Shown here: in pieces, positions 8,757 through 16,104 of the stretch
How the letters are laid out: each line of letters begins with the position of its first letter
How positions within the stretch are numbered: the stretch's first letter is position 1
Assembly (NCBI RefSeq): GCF_017897595.1
Contig: NZ_JAGKIK010000003.1
Location: forward strand, 310,001-374,000
Length of the DNA stretch: 64,000 bases
Source: Aquimarina sp. U1-2
GTDB taxonomy: Bacteria; Bacteroidota; Bacteroidia; Flavobacteriales; Flavobacteriaceae
Direction: 5' to 3'
Notes under the pieces: model-generated
Told to the model about the DNA's origin: nothing
The model's input: only the letters and a program-made list of their open reading frames with translations
The model's database searches: none
Position numbers and translations under genes: made by a program

Positions 8757-9581
8757 TTAACTGGTAAAGAGTCTGAGGGTGAAAGAAATAGCACGACGAT
8801 ACAGTTTGAATTTTAGGAACACGATAAAGCCAACAGAGCCTAATTGAACCACTGGTGCAAAGAAGCCTTGTCCAACATCCGTTCCGAAGAGATTCGTCCA
8901 AAAGTTGGTATTAATTTCAGTGTAGAGTGCATTCACAAAAATGTTGACCAGGAAGAAAGCTGGCACCAACATATAGACCGCTGCGTATAACTTGAAAAAC
9001 GTATAGGCTAGTGAACGAAACTTTTCAAATACTGCCAAACTAATGACCAACGGAAAAAAGGCTTGCATTATACCTAAGAGAAAGAAGCGTTCTGCCAGAA
9101 AAAGCGGATAGATGAACAAGTCCAATAGCCATAGAATAACCCCAAGAATAAACGCCAATATCTTAAAACCGAACAATGGTGTTATCAAAGCCTCATACAA
9201 TAATGACATAGCAGCCTTTGCGACCTCGATGACACTCACTTCTTCTTCAATGGGAATATCCTGCATCTGTAGTGGAAGCAATGCTGGTGCCGTACCTCGA
9301 TATTGCCCTTCAATGGAAACCAGAATAGCATCAAAGAAGCCAAGTACTTGTGTTGAAAAAATGACAATTAGTACAATGGCAAAATTCTTGGCCAGTTCGC
9401 CCGGACTTAATCCCCAGGTATAACCGTCCTTATTGGCAACACCTTCATTGTATTTCTTCAATATATTGACCAGAAAAAACAGCACGGCAAGTGTTTTCAT
9501 CCCAGCAATGGTGTACTGCGAGAAGCTGCTGTTCTGAATCGTCTGAAAGACGGTGTCGATATATTCCAGTCCTATTGACAT
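8757..9581 (-). CDS. traJ: conjugative transposon protein TraJ (multi-pass membrane protein)
   Basis: A 274-residue polytopic inner-membrane protein with about six to seven hydrophobic helices, for example KTLAVLFFLVNILKKY near residue 30, AIVLIVIFSTQVLGFFDAIL near 70 and ILAFILGVILWLLDLFIYPL near 145. A characteristic YTWGLSPGELAKNF segment follows the first helix. It is the TraJ family, likely the VirB6-like channel component. It lies 5 nt after the traI-like gene and 2 nt before traK. Confidence 0.87.
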   Translation of the reverse strand: MSIGLEYIDTVFQTIQNSSFSQYTIAGMKTLAVLFFLVNILKKYNEGVANKDGYTWGLSPGELAKNFAIVLIVIFSTQVLGFFDAILVSIEGQYRGTAPALLPLQMQDIPIEEEVSVIEVAKAAMSLLYEALITPLFGFKILAFILGVILWLLDLFIYPLFLAERFFLLGIMQAFFPLVISLAVFEKFRSLAYTFFKLYAAVYMLVPAFFLVNIFVNALYTEINTNFWTNLFGTDVGQGFFAPVVQLGSVGFIVFLKFKLYRRAISFTLRLFTS

Positions 9582-9586
9582 TGATT

Positions 9587-10174
9587 TTAGTATTCGGTTT
9601 CTCGGTTATTGATTTTATCCTGCATTTTTCTAAAGGAAATAATATCCTCGTAGCGTTTTGTCTTGGTGCGAACTCTGGAAATCATTTCTTTAGATTCCTG
9701 TTCTTTGATTTTCAGGATTTCAGCACGTTCAGCATCGGTCATTTTTAGGAAATCACTGGAAAGGATGTCGTCAATGAACTGAGCGGTTTCAACAGAATTG
9801 TCCAACAATTCGGTAAATGAATTGCTAATACGGTTGATTTCTTCGGGCTTGATGTAAGGCGAATTCAGAATACCCGAAAGGTCGTTTTGAACCAAATTGA
9901 ACAACTGTTGATGGTTCTGGGCAATTTTACTGACGGCATTAAGATTTTGAATAACGCCTGCCACTTTTTCAAGGTTTTCCTTTTGCTGTTTTAGAAATTC
10001 GACCGTTTGTAAAAGCTGTGACGTCTGTTTAGCCGACTCAATAAGCGACTTGGCCAAACTGATAAAGTTAGTGTTGTCATATACTGGCATTCCCTGGGCA
10101 GTAGCACCTCTTGGCATTAAAAGGGCTGCCATAAAAGCCAACCCAAATAAAAAAGATTTGATTTTTGTCTTCAT
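9587..10174 (-). CDS. traI: conjugal transfer protein TraI-like (DUF4141/VirB5-like)
   Basis: A 195-residue exported protein with a clear signal peptide (residues 1-27, ending in GATAQG). The mature protein is almost entirely alpha-helical and Gln/Lys/Glu-rich (SLIESAKQTSQLLQTVEFL), like VirB5/TrbJ minor pilus proteins and the DUF4141 TraI family of Bacteroidota ICEs. Its position between traG and traJ matches the canonical order. Here traI names this small protein and not a relaxase. Confidence 0.78.
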   Translation of the reverse strand: MKTKIKSFLFGLAFMAALLMPRGATAQGMPVYDNTNFISLAKSLIESAKQTSQLLQTVEFLKQQKENLEKVAGVIQNLNAVSKIAQNHQQLFNLVQNDLSGILNSPYIKPEEINRISNSFTELLDNSVETAQFIDDILSSDFLKMTDAERAEILKIKEQESKEMISRVRTKTKRYEDIISFRKMQDKINNRETEY

Positions 10175-10178
10175 AATG

Positions 10179-12581
10179 TTATGTTTTAGATGTGAATTGA
10201 ATGATTGCTTTTTCCATATCGTGATGCTCGTTGTAGAACTTCATTATTTCTTCGTTTTCTTTTCCATCGGTCAAGTAAGCTGCATACACTTCTTTTGGAA
10301 CTTCCAACCGGAAGATGTTGCTTTCTTTCCCGATTTTGATGAACATTTCGGTGTACTTCCGTGGTCCGGAAAGGTTGTTTTTGATGGATTTTAATTGGTT
10401 CAAATCGTGGCTGGATAGATTTAGCCGTTTGACCAATTCATCATAGCCTTTTTCGTTATTCAGACTATAAATGACTTGGGTATTTTCGAGTATGCTCGCC
10501 GATGTGGAATTGTTTGGTAACTGATTGATGGACTGTAGAATGATACCGATAGCGCCATTCTGTTTACGGATGGCTTGATAGTAGAACTCTACACTTTCCA
10601 ATACGTTGTCAAACTTCAGTTGCTTGGCAAACTCATCGAAAAGGATGATTCCTTTTTCGGCACGGTTGCGCCAGATGGTGCGTTGGATCGCCGACTTTAT
10701 GAGCTTGAGCATCACGGACAGTATTTCCTTATTGTCCTTCACTTCATCCAGCTCAAAAACAATCAAGCGCTTGTCCTCGATTTTATAGGTCTGGTCTTCG
10801 CTTACTTCAAATAGGAAGCTGTATAGACCATCGCCTACATACTCAGACATTACGTGCAAAAAGCTCGTTACATTAAAGTAGTCGGGATGGATTTTTAGGT
10901 CACCCAGAATATCCTTCTGATGCCTTTCTATAAAATTGTAGAAACCTTCGAGCGAATGATTTTCTGAAGTGCTATCGTAATAGTGTCGCAATATCTTTTT
11001 GACCGAAACGGATTGTGCCTTGGTCACTTTTAAATCTGAAGCGAACAGTTCAAACAGGAAGACAGATAAATCTTCAAGCCGTTCTGGTGTCAAGTCATTT
11101 TTATCGCTGATGAAGAATGGGTTGATACCCAAGTTCTTTCCACTTTTGTAACGAAGTACGGTGTACTTTTCAGGGTAGAGTTTGGCAAACTTGGTATAAG
11201 AGCCACCCAAATCGATAATGACCAGGCGAACGCCACTCTCAAAATATTGGCGTAGTATATTATTTGCCAAAAAAGATTTGCCTTCACCCGTTGGGGCGAA
11301 AATGGCAAAGTTCCGGGCTTTGATACGTTTCTTACGTTCATCCCAAACATCCTTTAAAACAGGAATGTTATGCTCTCGGTCATTAAAGATGATTCCGGTG
11401 TCATCAGATTTATAGTTGGTGTTATTCAGGAACAGGCAAAGCGCGTGCTTTAAATCGGTGACGTATAAATCATTGTTTGAGAAATTGGAAGAATAGCAAC
11501 AATAGCTATTGAGGATGTAATTTTTTCGTTCTTCACCCCTCGGATAGTATGGGATGATATCCAGTTCCTTAAACTCGGTCTTTATTTTTGAAGTAATGGA
11601 ATCCAGACTCTTTTTGTCTTTTGCCCAATAGACTACATTCAAATGACCACGAATTATCCGGGCATTGTCGTCGGCATTGATTTGGTCAAGGATGTGCTGG
11701 ATTTTCCCAAGTACCACTTTATTCTGCGAACCGAAATTGGAACTTTTGTTCAGCTCTTCGATTTTCTTGTCAAGTAGTTTGCGCCATTTCTGTTTGTCAT
11801 CCAGATACAATATTTGGTTGACGATGTGGTTCTCGTTCAACGTAAGCCCTAAGCCATCAATAAACCCCTGATGAAACACAAAATCGTCCGAAGTGAATTT
11901 CTCATTGGTCTTGCTACTCTGCACACTTTCGCCAAAGCACAGTTCACTGTTGACGGCCAGGGCATCAAAATGATTGTCACCAATGGTGACGTTCTTTTTT
12001 TCCAATAGGATATCGGTATCAAATCCCTCGCTGAATCCGTTGAAATAATCGGTGGTGAGTTGCTGTATGTCTTTGGCTTGAAGCGAAAGAAAACGCATCT
12101 TTCTGCTATTGTTGATGAAGGACACCGAATCGCTTACTGCGTTAGCAAATACCTTGATATTATCATCTAATTGTTGGAAAATGCCTTTGGAAACCCTTCG
12201 GAATGGATTGACATATTTTGGGTTGTTGAGTGCCTTGTTTTTGGTCAGGATAAAGAACAAGTAGCATTGATGTTCGATATACCCACGACCTTTAAAATGG
12301 TTGTGCGTAGCTTTTTCAAGAAAAGATTCATTGGGCAATTGTTCTGACGAGTAGGACTTCTTCAAATAGATATCCTGTTTATGAACGACCGTTCCAACAG
12401 GTAATGACTTCAAAGCTTGAAACCAGGCACCGTGAATGTCCTCAAAATCCTTTTCGGAAAGCGAGTAGATTTCAGGTAAGTTCCCTTTATAGCATAGCAC
12501 AACATTGCCATTGTTGGCAAAGACAATATTATCCTGAATATCTGCAATGGGTTGATATGCTGAAAGGTTCAACTTATTCAT
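10179..12581 (-). CDS. traG: conjugation ATPase TraG (VirB4-like)
   Basis: An 800-residue AAA+ motor for DNA transfer and pilus assembly. The Walker A motif is in FAPTGEGKSFLANN near residue 430, and the Walker B motif is in GIILFDEFAKQLKF near residue 645; QSINQLPNNS follows as the motif-III-like segment. Length is typical for TraG/VirB4. I use the ATG at 12581 and not the in-frame TTG two codons earlier. It overlaps traF by 8 nt. Apparent intactness of this and neighbouring tra genes argues that the element was recently mobile. Confidence 0.92.
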   Translation of the reverse strand: MNKLNLSAYQPIADIQDNIVFANNGNVVLCYKGNLPEIYSLSEKDFEDIHGAWFQALKSLPVGTVVHKQDIYLKKSYSSEQLPNESFLEKATHNHFKGRGYIEHQCYLFFILTKNKALNNPKYVNPFRRVSKGIFQQLDDNIKVFANAVSDSVSFINNSRKMRFLSLQAKDIQQLTTDYFNGFSEGFDTDILLEKKNVTIGDNHFDALAVNSELCFGESVQSSKTNEKFTSDDFVFHQGFIDGLGLTLNENHIVNQILYLDDKQKWRKLLDKKIEELNKSSNFGSQNKVVLGKIQHILDQINADDNARIIRGHLNVVYWAKDKKSLDSITSKIKTEFKELDIIPYYPRGEERKNYILNSYCCYSSNFSNNDLYVTDLKHALCLFLNNTNYKSDDTGIIFNDREHNIPVLKDVWDERKKRIKARNFAIFAPTGEGKSFLANNILRQYFESGVRLVIIDLGGSYTKFAKLYPEKYTVLRYKSGKNLGINPFFISDKNDLTPERLEDLSVFLFELFASDLKVTKAQSVSVKKILRHYYDSTSENHSLEGFYNFIERHQKDILGDLKIHPDYFNVTSFLHVMSEYVGDGLYSFLFEVSEDQTYKIEDKRLIVFELDEVKDNKEILSVMLKLIKSAIQRTIWRNRAEKGIILFDEFAKQLKFDNVLESVEFYYQAIRKQNGAIGIILQSINQLPNNSTSASILENTQVIYSLNNEKGYDELVKRLNLSSHDLNQLKSIKNNLSGPRKYTEMFIKIGKESNIFRLEVPKEVYAAYLTDGKENEEIMKFYNEHHDMEKAIIQFTSKT

Positions 12582-12852
12582 AATCAAAACCAGAATTACG
12601 CTTGTTACTGATGATTTTTGGGAAGGGATTGCTCATTTGGAAAAGCTGTGGGTTGTTGGCTATTCGGGTCAAAGCAATATAGAGTCCGCCATTAAAGACC
12701 ATTAAGCCGATAATGATACCAAAGCTGAACGAAAAGATGATGATGAGCAATGATGCCAAAATGGATACCATCATTAAGGCAAATAGCGAAATGGGCAGGC
12801 CAAAGATGACCGCCCGTTTCCGCATATTTCTATAGACTTCAAACTTCTTCAC
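12574..12852 (-). CDS. traF: conjugative transposon protein TraF-like (DUF4133/VirB3-like)
   Basis: A 92-residue membrane protein with two adjacent hydrophobic helices (about residues 15-60) and a C-terminal NPFPKIISNKRN tail, as in DUF4133 proteins that fill the VirB3 position before TraG. It starts with GTG; the first base of this codon on the coding strand is the last base of the traE stop (TAG/GTG overlap), so translation is probably coupled. Its 3' end overlaps traG. Confidence 0.84.
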   Translation of the reverse strand: MKKFEVYRNMRKRAVIFGLPISLFALMMVSILASLLIIIFSFSFGIIIGLMVFNGGLYIALTRIANNPQLFQMSNPFPKIISNKRNSGFDYE

Positions 12853-13139
12853 TACACTACGATGCCTATTAAATAGGTGAAGATTCCAACTACTGCGCCA
12901 GCGATAAGCACAAAGACCAATACACGGGTAATCCCTTTTTTGAGGTCGGCATTCTCGCCAAAGAAGTGACCTGCATTAAATAGGAAACCAATAAGGAAGA
13001 TGACCCCTAATATGATTGGGAAAATAGCTCGGATGGTATCGGAAACATCGTTGACCGAATCTTCAATACCACCAATTTGTGCAAAAAGCGATGTGGATAA
13101 TAGCGAAAGTAGGACCGCCAGAAGGAGTGATTTTTTCAT
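12852..13139 (-). CDS. traE: conjugative transposon protein TraE-like (DUF4134/VirB2-like)
   Basis: A 95-residue protein with a signal peptide (cleavage after LFAQ, residue 21) and two membrane helices, with the intervening motif GHFFGENADLKKGITR. This is the DUF4134/TraE family, the likely pilin-like VirB2 subunit. It is the first gene of the tra operon in this window; no traA-D, mob or relaxase gene lies upstream, where instead a divergent amidase begins after about 180 bp. Confidence 0.86.
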   Translation of the reverse strand: MKKSLLLAVLLSLLSTSLFAQIGGIEDSVNDVSDTIRAIFPIILGVIFLIGFLFNAGHFFGENADLKKGITRVLVFVLIAGAVVGIFTYLIGIVV

Positions 13140-13322
13140 AACGAATGGGTTAAAATTTTTGGTTCATTTTCATTATGTGAAATTTACATATATTTGAATA
13201 TAAATAACTGAAAATCAAATATTTGTGAATAAAATATTATTTGATATGGTTTGATTTTCGTTGCTATTAAATGGCATTAAATTCTATGGAATTTTGAAGT
13301 GTAACTGTTGAAAACCCAAAAG
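13140..13322. promoter_or_regulatory. divergent promoter region between tra operon and amidase
   Basis: A very AT-rich 183-bp spacer between the divergent traE and amidase genes. It holds a perfect palindrome CAAATATTTG near 13219-13228 and a TATATTTG at 13189-13196, which matches the Bacteroidota -7 element TAnnTTTG on the plus strand. No good -33 TTG sits at the usual distance, so the promoter assignment is tentative. Confidence 0.35.
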
Positions 13323-13967
13323 ATGAAAATGAAAAAGTGGCTCAAAAACGTCAGTTTTATAATTTTACTTCTCAAAAGTTGCATCTTTTTGGGTCAGGAT
13401 TTGAATGCAAAAAAGATAGTTGTAATTGACCCTGGTCACGGCGGAAATGATTCCGGTGCGATTGGTAAAAATGAAGCTCAGGAAAAAGATATAGTGTTAA
13501 ACCTTGCAAAGGTCATTTTAAAGCTCACTAAAAAGTCAAATTCGCCTTTAGAAATCTACTCGACCAGATATGGTGACACGCTAATTTCTTTGATTGATAG
13601 AACCAAGTTGGCCAAGGCCTTAAAAGCAGATTTGTTTTTGTCCCTGCATTGCAATCATTCTGATAATTCAGATGCAAGAGGTGTAGAAGTCTATGTGTCC
13701 AATACACAATCTAAATATTATGGTGAATCAGTTTGGACAGCGTTCCAATTACAGGCTGATTTTAATGAAAAGTTGGGCTTTGAAAGTCGTGGTGTCAAGT
13801 TTGCAGGCTTTCAGGTGCTTCGGGAAACAATTGATTTTATGCCATCGATGCTTTTGGAATTGGGTTTTTTGAGTAATGAGGATGAAAGCCGTTACCTCTC
13901 GGATAATCTTAATATCAACGATATCGCTGTTACAATTTTATCAATTATAAATACTTCAGATTTATGA
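13323..13967 (+). CDS. N-acetylmuramoyl-L-alanine amidase
   Basis: A protein of about 214 residues: a signal peptide, then an Amidase_3 domain. The zinc ligands are visible in VIDPGHGGNDSG (His), the following Glu of GKNEAQEKD, LSLHCNHSD (His), and the catalytic Glu of MLLELGFLSNEDE. Such enzymes cut the peptide-glycan amide bond and, on ICEs, open the wall for the transfer channel. The longest reading starts at a TTG at 13308, but ATG codons at 13323 and 13329 give a normal signal peptide; I chose 13323. Its stop overlaps the start of a tiny ORF by 4 nt. Confidence 0.85.
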   Translation: MKMKKWLKNVSFIILLLKSCIFLGQDLNAKKIVVIDPGHGGNDSGAIGKNEAQEKDIVLNLAKVILKLTKKSNSPLEIYSTRYGDTLISLIDRTKLAKALKADLFLSLHCNHSDNSDARGVEVYVSNTQSKYYGESVWTAFQLQADFNEKLGFESRGVKFAGFQVLRETIDFMPSMLLELGFLSNEDESRYLSDNLNINDIAVTILSIINTSDL

Positions 13968-14071
13968 AAGAACTATTTTTAGAGTTAAAAAGGAACTTAA
14001 AGGAAACTGTGGTACAATTTATTTCAGAAGTAGCCCTATTATGGAAATATTTCCGAAGAGAAAGAAATTAA
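13964..14071 (+). CDS. 35-residue ORF coupled to the amidase
   Basis: The ATG at 13964 overlaps the amidase stop codon (ATGA), the usual sign of translational coupling. The product, MKELFLELKRNLKETVVQFI and then 15 more residues ending in KYFRRERN, is a single amphipathic helix with an aromatic centre and basic tail. I do not know the family. Its size and partner suggest a helper for the amidase or a membrane-active peptide, which is inference only. It could also be a chance ORF. Confidence 0.45.
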   Translation: MKELFLELKRNLKETVVQFISEVALLWKYFRRERN

Positions 14072-14076
14072 GTTTT

Positions 14077-14113
14077 GGCAAAAACTTGAAACTTTGCCAT
14101 AGTTTAAATTTTT
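14077..14113 (+). terminator. possible terminator after the amidase and 35-residue ORF
   Basis: GGCAAA (14077-14082) can pair with TTTGCC (14093-14098) around a 10-nt loop, and a T-rich run follows at 14108-14113. The stem is short, so this is a weak call; it lies between convergent genes, where a terminator is expected. Confidence 0.4.
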
Positions 14114-14124
14114 TGAAAACCGCA

Positions 14125-14787
14125 TTATTTTCGTTTATCCCCAGCCCCTTTATCAAAAGCGATCAAATTAAAGAGTTCCCGCATACGGCTACGGACACGG
14201 TTGCCATAGCGTTCTTCCAGTTCTTCGGCATTTAGGTTGGTGGTAGCGTGGGTCTTGATTTTTCGTTTAGTGTTAAGGTAGAGTTCATAACGAGAGAGTA
14301 GCACTTCACCCATCACATTTAAGTCCTTGCCATAAAAACGGCCTGCTGGTTCTACGCCTAAATCATCAAAGCAATAGAATTTGATATTGCCATAGTCTTC
14401 AACGGTTTTAAATCCTAGATGGTTAAACCCAAAGGCAACGTTTCGGCAAGGAATCATTTCATAAGGGCGATGGTGTGGGACAATGTATCTCAGCAGCTTC
14501 ATCAAACTGGTCTTACCGCAACCCACAGGTCCCGAAAGTAAGATGCCTTTATCAATGTCAATTTCATACTTCTCACAGTTTTCCTTATCCCTTATAATGT
14601 AGTAACAAAGACGTAAAAGGATGGGTTTGTCCTCATCATAGATTCTAAACTTTTTACCAAAAAGTATTTTGCCCTTTGCATCCAGATAGGTCAATATTTT
14701 AGGGAAATCGTAAAGGACGTGTTTCCCGTCAAATTCGCCTAGGGAATATTCCACGCTGCCTTCGATGATTTTAGAGGGGTTGTCCAT
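14125..14787 (-). CDS. DnaC/IstB-like AAA+ helicase-loader ATPase
   Basis: A 220-residue AAA+ ATPase. The Walker A motif is LLSGPVGCGKTSLMKLL near residue 95, the Walker B motif is FYCFDDLGVE near 145, and THATTNLNAEELEERYGNRV near 185 matches the sensor and arginine-finger region of DnaC-type loaders. I start at the ATG at 14787 (MDNPSKIIEG); a longer reading only runs back through the upstream gene in another frame. It overlaps the upstream initiator-like gene by 17 nt. The pairing with that gene resembles phage initiator plus loader pairs such as lambda O and P, so a replication role is more likely than transposition; no transposase is present. Confidence 0.8.
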   Translation of the reverse strand: MDNPSKIIEGSVEYSLGEFDGKHVLYDFPKILTYLDAKGKILFGKKFRIYDEDKPILLRLCYYIIRDKENCEKYEIDIDKGILLSGPVGCGKTSLMKLLRYIVPHHRPYEMIPCRNVAFGFNHLGFKTVEDYGNIKFYCFDDLGVEPAGRFYGKDLNVMGEVLLSRYELYLNTKRKIKTHATTNLNAEELEERYGNRVRSRMRELFNLIAFDKGAGDKRK

Positions 14788-15523
14788 AGTCTTTGCTTTT
14801 AGTGGTTCGCAGGTTGTCTTTAATCTGGGACGCTTGTTTCTTGTTTGGTTTGTTTCCCGTGGCGAATAGTTCAGTTCTATCCATCCAATTGATGGCCACG
14901 GCACGCCAATCCCTAATCGGTTCGTTATCGCCAGTTTTCCAATTTCGATTTTTGTAATGCGCATAAAACTTTTCAGCCTCAGACACATCAAAATGTTTTT
15001 CTTCAAAAAAATCAATCACAGCCAGAAAGTCCTTTGGCTGTTTAATAAAGTTTTCTTGTTTGATATGGTTTGTATTAGATACCAATGCTTGTCCACCATT
15101 GGGACGGTGCTGGTTCACTACTTGTCCATTTTTGGGATGGTGCTGTCCCTCAACGGGTACAACTATGGGATGGTACTGTTCCGCAAGCTGTTCCAATATG
15201 GGATTGTACTGTCCCGTAGCAGGTTCATCGGTTGTACCTAAAATGGACATCTTGAATTTACTACCCTTGTATGGATTGTTGGACGGAAAGTAGGATAGAT
15301 AAGACCAGGTATCCAAGTCAACGATACAGCGATGGTAAGTTGATTTTGAACCTATCTTTGCCACACGCATCAATTCCCTACGGTTCACATAGAATTCATC
15401 CATAAAACGGCAACTGTTCCATTCTTGGAACAGCGCCATATAGAGACTGATATGGGTAGGATTTAAGCGGTCATCAAAATAGAACTTCTCAAAAGCCGCA
15501 TTAAGTAGCTTTATATAGTTCAT
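14771..15523 (-). CDS. replication-initiator-like protein (winged helix plus DnaD-like C-terminus)
   Basis: A 250-residue protein. Residues about 1-95 look like a winged-helix DNA-binding domain (LNPTHISLYMALFQEWNSC, then VNRRELMRVAKIGSKSTYHR). The C-terminal part contains FYAHYKNRNWKTGDNEPIRD followed by W, matching the conserved aromatic/DW motif of DnaD-like and phage replication-organiser proteins. Between them, about residues 101-145, are four 11-residue repeats of the type xxxQYHPxxxx encoded by exact 33-bp units. It lies 3 nt after the excisionase-like gene and overlaps the helicase loader. It may bind the repeats inside its own gene. Confidence 0.7.
   Translation of the reverse strand: MNYIKLLNAAFEKFYFDDRLNPTHISLYMALFQEWNSCRFMDEFYVNRRELMRVAKIGSKSTYHRCIVDLDTWSYLSYFPSNNPYKGSKFKMSILGTTDEPATGQYNPILEQLAEQYHPIVVPVEGQHHPKNGQVVNQHRPNGGQALVSNTNHIKQENFIKQPKDFLAVIDFFEEKHFDVSEAEKFYAHYKNRNWKTGDNEPIRDWRAVAINWMDRTELFATGNKPNKKQASQIKDNLRTTKSKDYGQPL
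15089..15220 (-). repeat. four 33-bp direct repeats inside the initiator-like gene (iteron candidates)
   Basis: Four units start at 15089, 15122, 15155 and 15188 with an exact 33-bp period. The plus-strand core GGGAYKGTRCTGKYYC occurs at 15101, 15134, 15167 and 15200. Units also share a TGTCCA or TGTTCCA segment before the core. The Gln codon is CAG and the Pro codon CCC in all four units although the region is AT-rich, which hints that the DNA sequence as well as the peptide is under selection. Lambda carries its origin iterons inside gene O in the same way. Confidence 0.75.
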
Positions 15524-15526
15524 ATT

Positions 15527-15811
15527 TTAGGAATTTAACCCATGGTGCACGCGATTAGCTTCCATAACCTTTTGAATTTCGTCCACGTCATAGAAAATGA
15601 TACCACCAACTTTAGTGTAGGGCAAGGTGCCGTTGATGCGAAGATTTTGAAGGGTGCCTGGACTAATCTGAAGCATTTCCATTACTTCTGATGATTTTAA
15701 ATACTTTTTGATTTTTCCAGAGGCCTGCCTGGCCAGTAGTGTTTTAATATCGTCGAGCAATTCCATTTTGAATTCCCGCAGGTCATCTGTAGTAATAATT
15801 GATGTCGGCAT
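15527..15811 (-). CDS. xis: excisionase-like helix-turn-helix protein
   Basis: A 94-residue protein with an N-terminal helical segment and a MerR/HTH_17-type DNA-binding domain from about residue 38: YLKSSEVMEMLQISPGTLQN followed by LRINGTLPYTKVGGIIFY. This is the usual form of Bacteroidota ICE excisionases and Xis-like regulators. It begins the operon that continues, after 3 nt, into the replication initiator and helicase loader, and its upstream region carries RteC-type sites and a possible attenuator. The symbol is by role; the exact xis subtype cannot be decided from sequence alone. Confidence 0.72.
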   Translation of the reverse strand: MPTSIITTDDLREFKMELLDDIKTLLARQASGKIKKYLKSSEVMEMLQISPGTLQNLRINGTLPYTKVGGIIFYDVDEIQKVMEANRVHHGLNS

Positions 15812-15832
15812 AATAGAACGATTTAAAAGAAA

Positions 15833-15871
15833 GGGACTATCGCATAGGCTGTCAACTCATTTGATAGCCCC
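15833..15871 (-). promoter_or_regulatory. possible transcription attenuator in the xis leader
   Basis: On the minus strand GGGGCTATC (15871-15863) can pair with GATAGTCCC (15841-15833), nine pairs with one G-U, and the next bases are TTTCTTTT: a terminator-like hairpin that ends 21 nt before the xis ATG. The same GGCTATCAA segment can instead pair with TTGACAGCC (15855-15847), with one A-C mismatch. The two structures exclude each other, as in attenuators. A CAATTTTG at 15903-15896 is a near match to the -7 element TAnnTTTG. Confidence 0.45.
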
Positions 15872-15923
15872 TAACCTGATTTGACTTTCGTTCTACAAAA
15901 TTGAAGGGGATTAATGGATTTTG

Positions 15924-15950
15924 TTCACAAGTTGAACCCAAGTTGGGTGA
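15924..15950. promoter_or_regulatory. candidate RteC operator upstream of xis
   Basis: TTCACAAG at 15924-15931 followed by the palindrome CCCAAGTTGGG (15937-15947) and GTGAA. The same TTGTTCACAAGT 12-mer and a parallel palindrome occur in the second rteC module at 36921. In CTnDOT, RteC binds inverted half-sites upstream of the excision operon, so the position fits. About 117 bp away a second copy of the half-site lies at 16054. Confidence 0.5.
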
Positions 15951-16053
15951 AAATTTAACATCTTGGATTTTGGACTTATTTGGTGCGATTTGAATTGATG
16001 ATGGCATTAATTTCAGTCCTGCGAAATCATTTATTTCAATCAAAAATAGAAAA

Positions 16054-16075
16054 CCCAAGTTGGTATAACTTGGGG
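16054..16075 (-). terminator. rteC1 terminator that also carries the CCCAAGTT half-sites
   Basis: CCCAAGTT (16054-16061) and AACTTGGG (16067-16074) form a perfect 8-bp stem with a 5-nt loop. On the minus strand it is followed by TTTTCTATTTTT, so it is a good intrinsic terminator 30 nt after the rteC stop. The arms are the same half-sites as in the putative RteC operator at 15937, so it may serve both uses. Confidence 0.6.
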
Positions 16076-16104
16076 ATGTTTCCAATACAATAAAACATCA
16101 TTTT

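Noticed and set aside
14125-14787. IstB transposition helper of an insertion sequence
   Set aside because: No IstA transposase or terminal repeats nearby; the overlap with an initiator-like gene favours a helicase loader.
15852-16085. Minus-strand 77-codon ORF between xis and rteC
   Set aside because: It lies wholly in the regulatory region, covers the operator and terminator repeats, and has no protein-like features.
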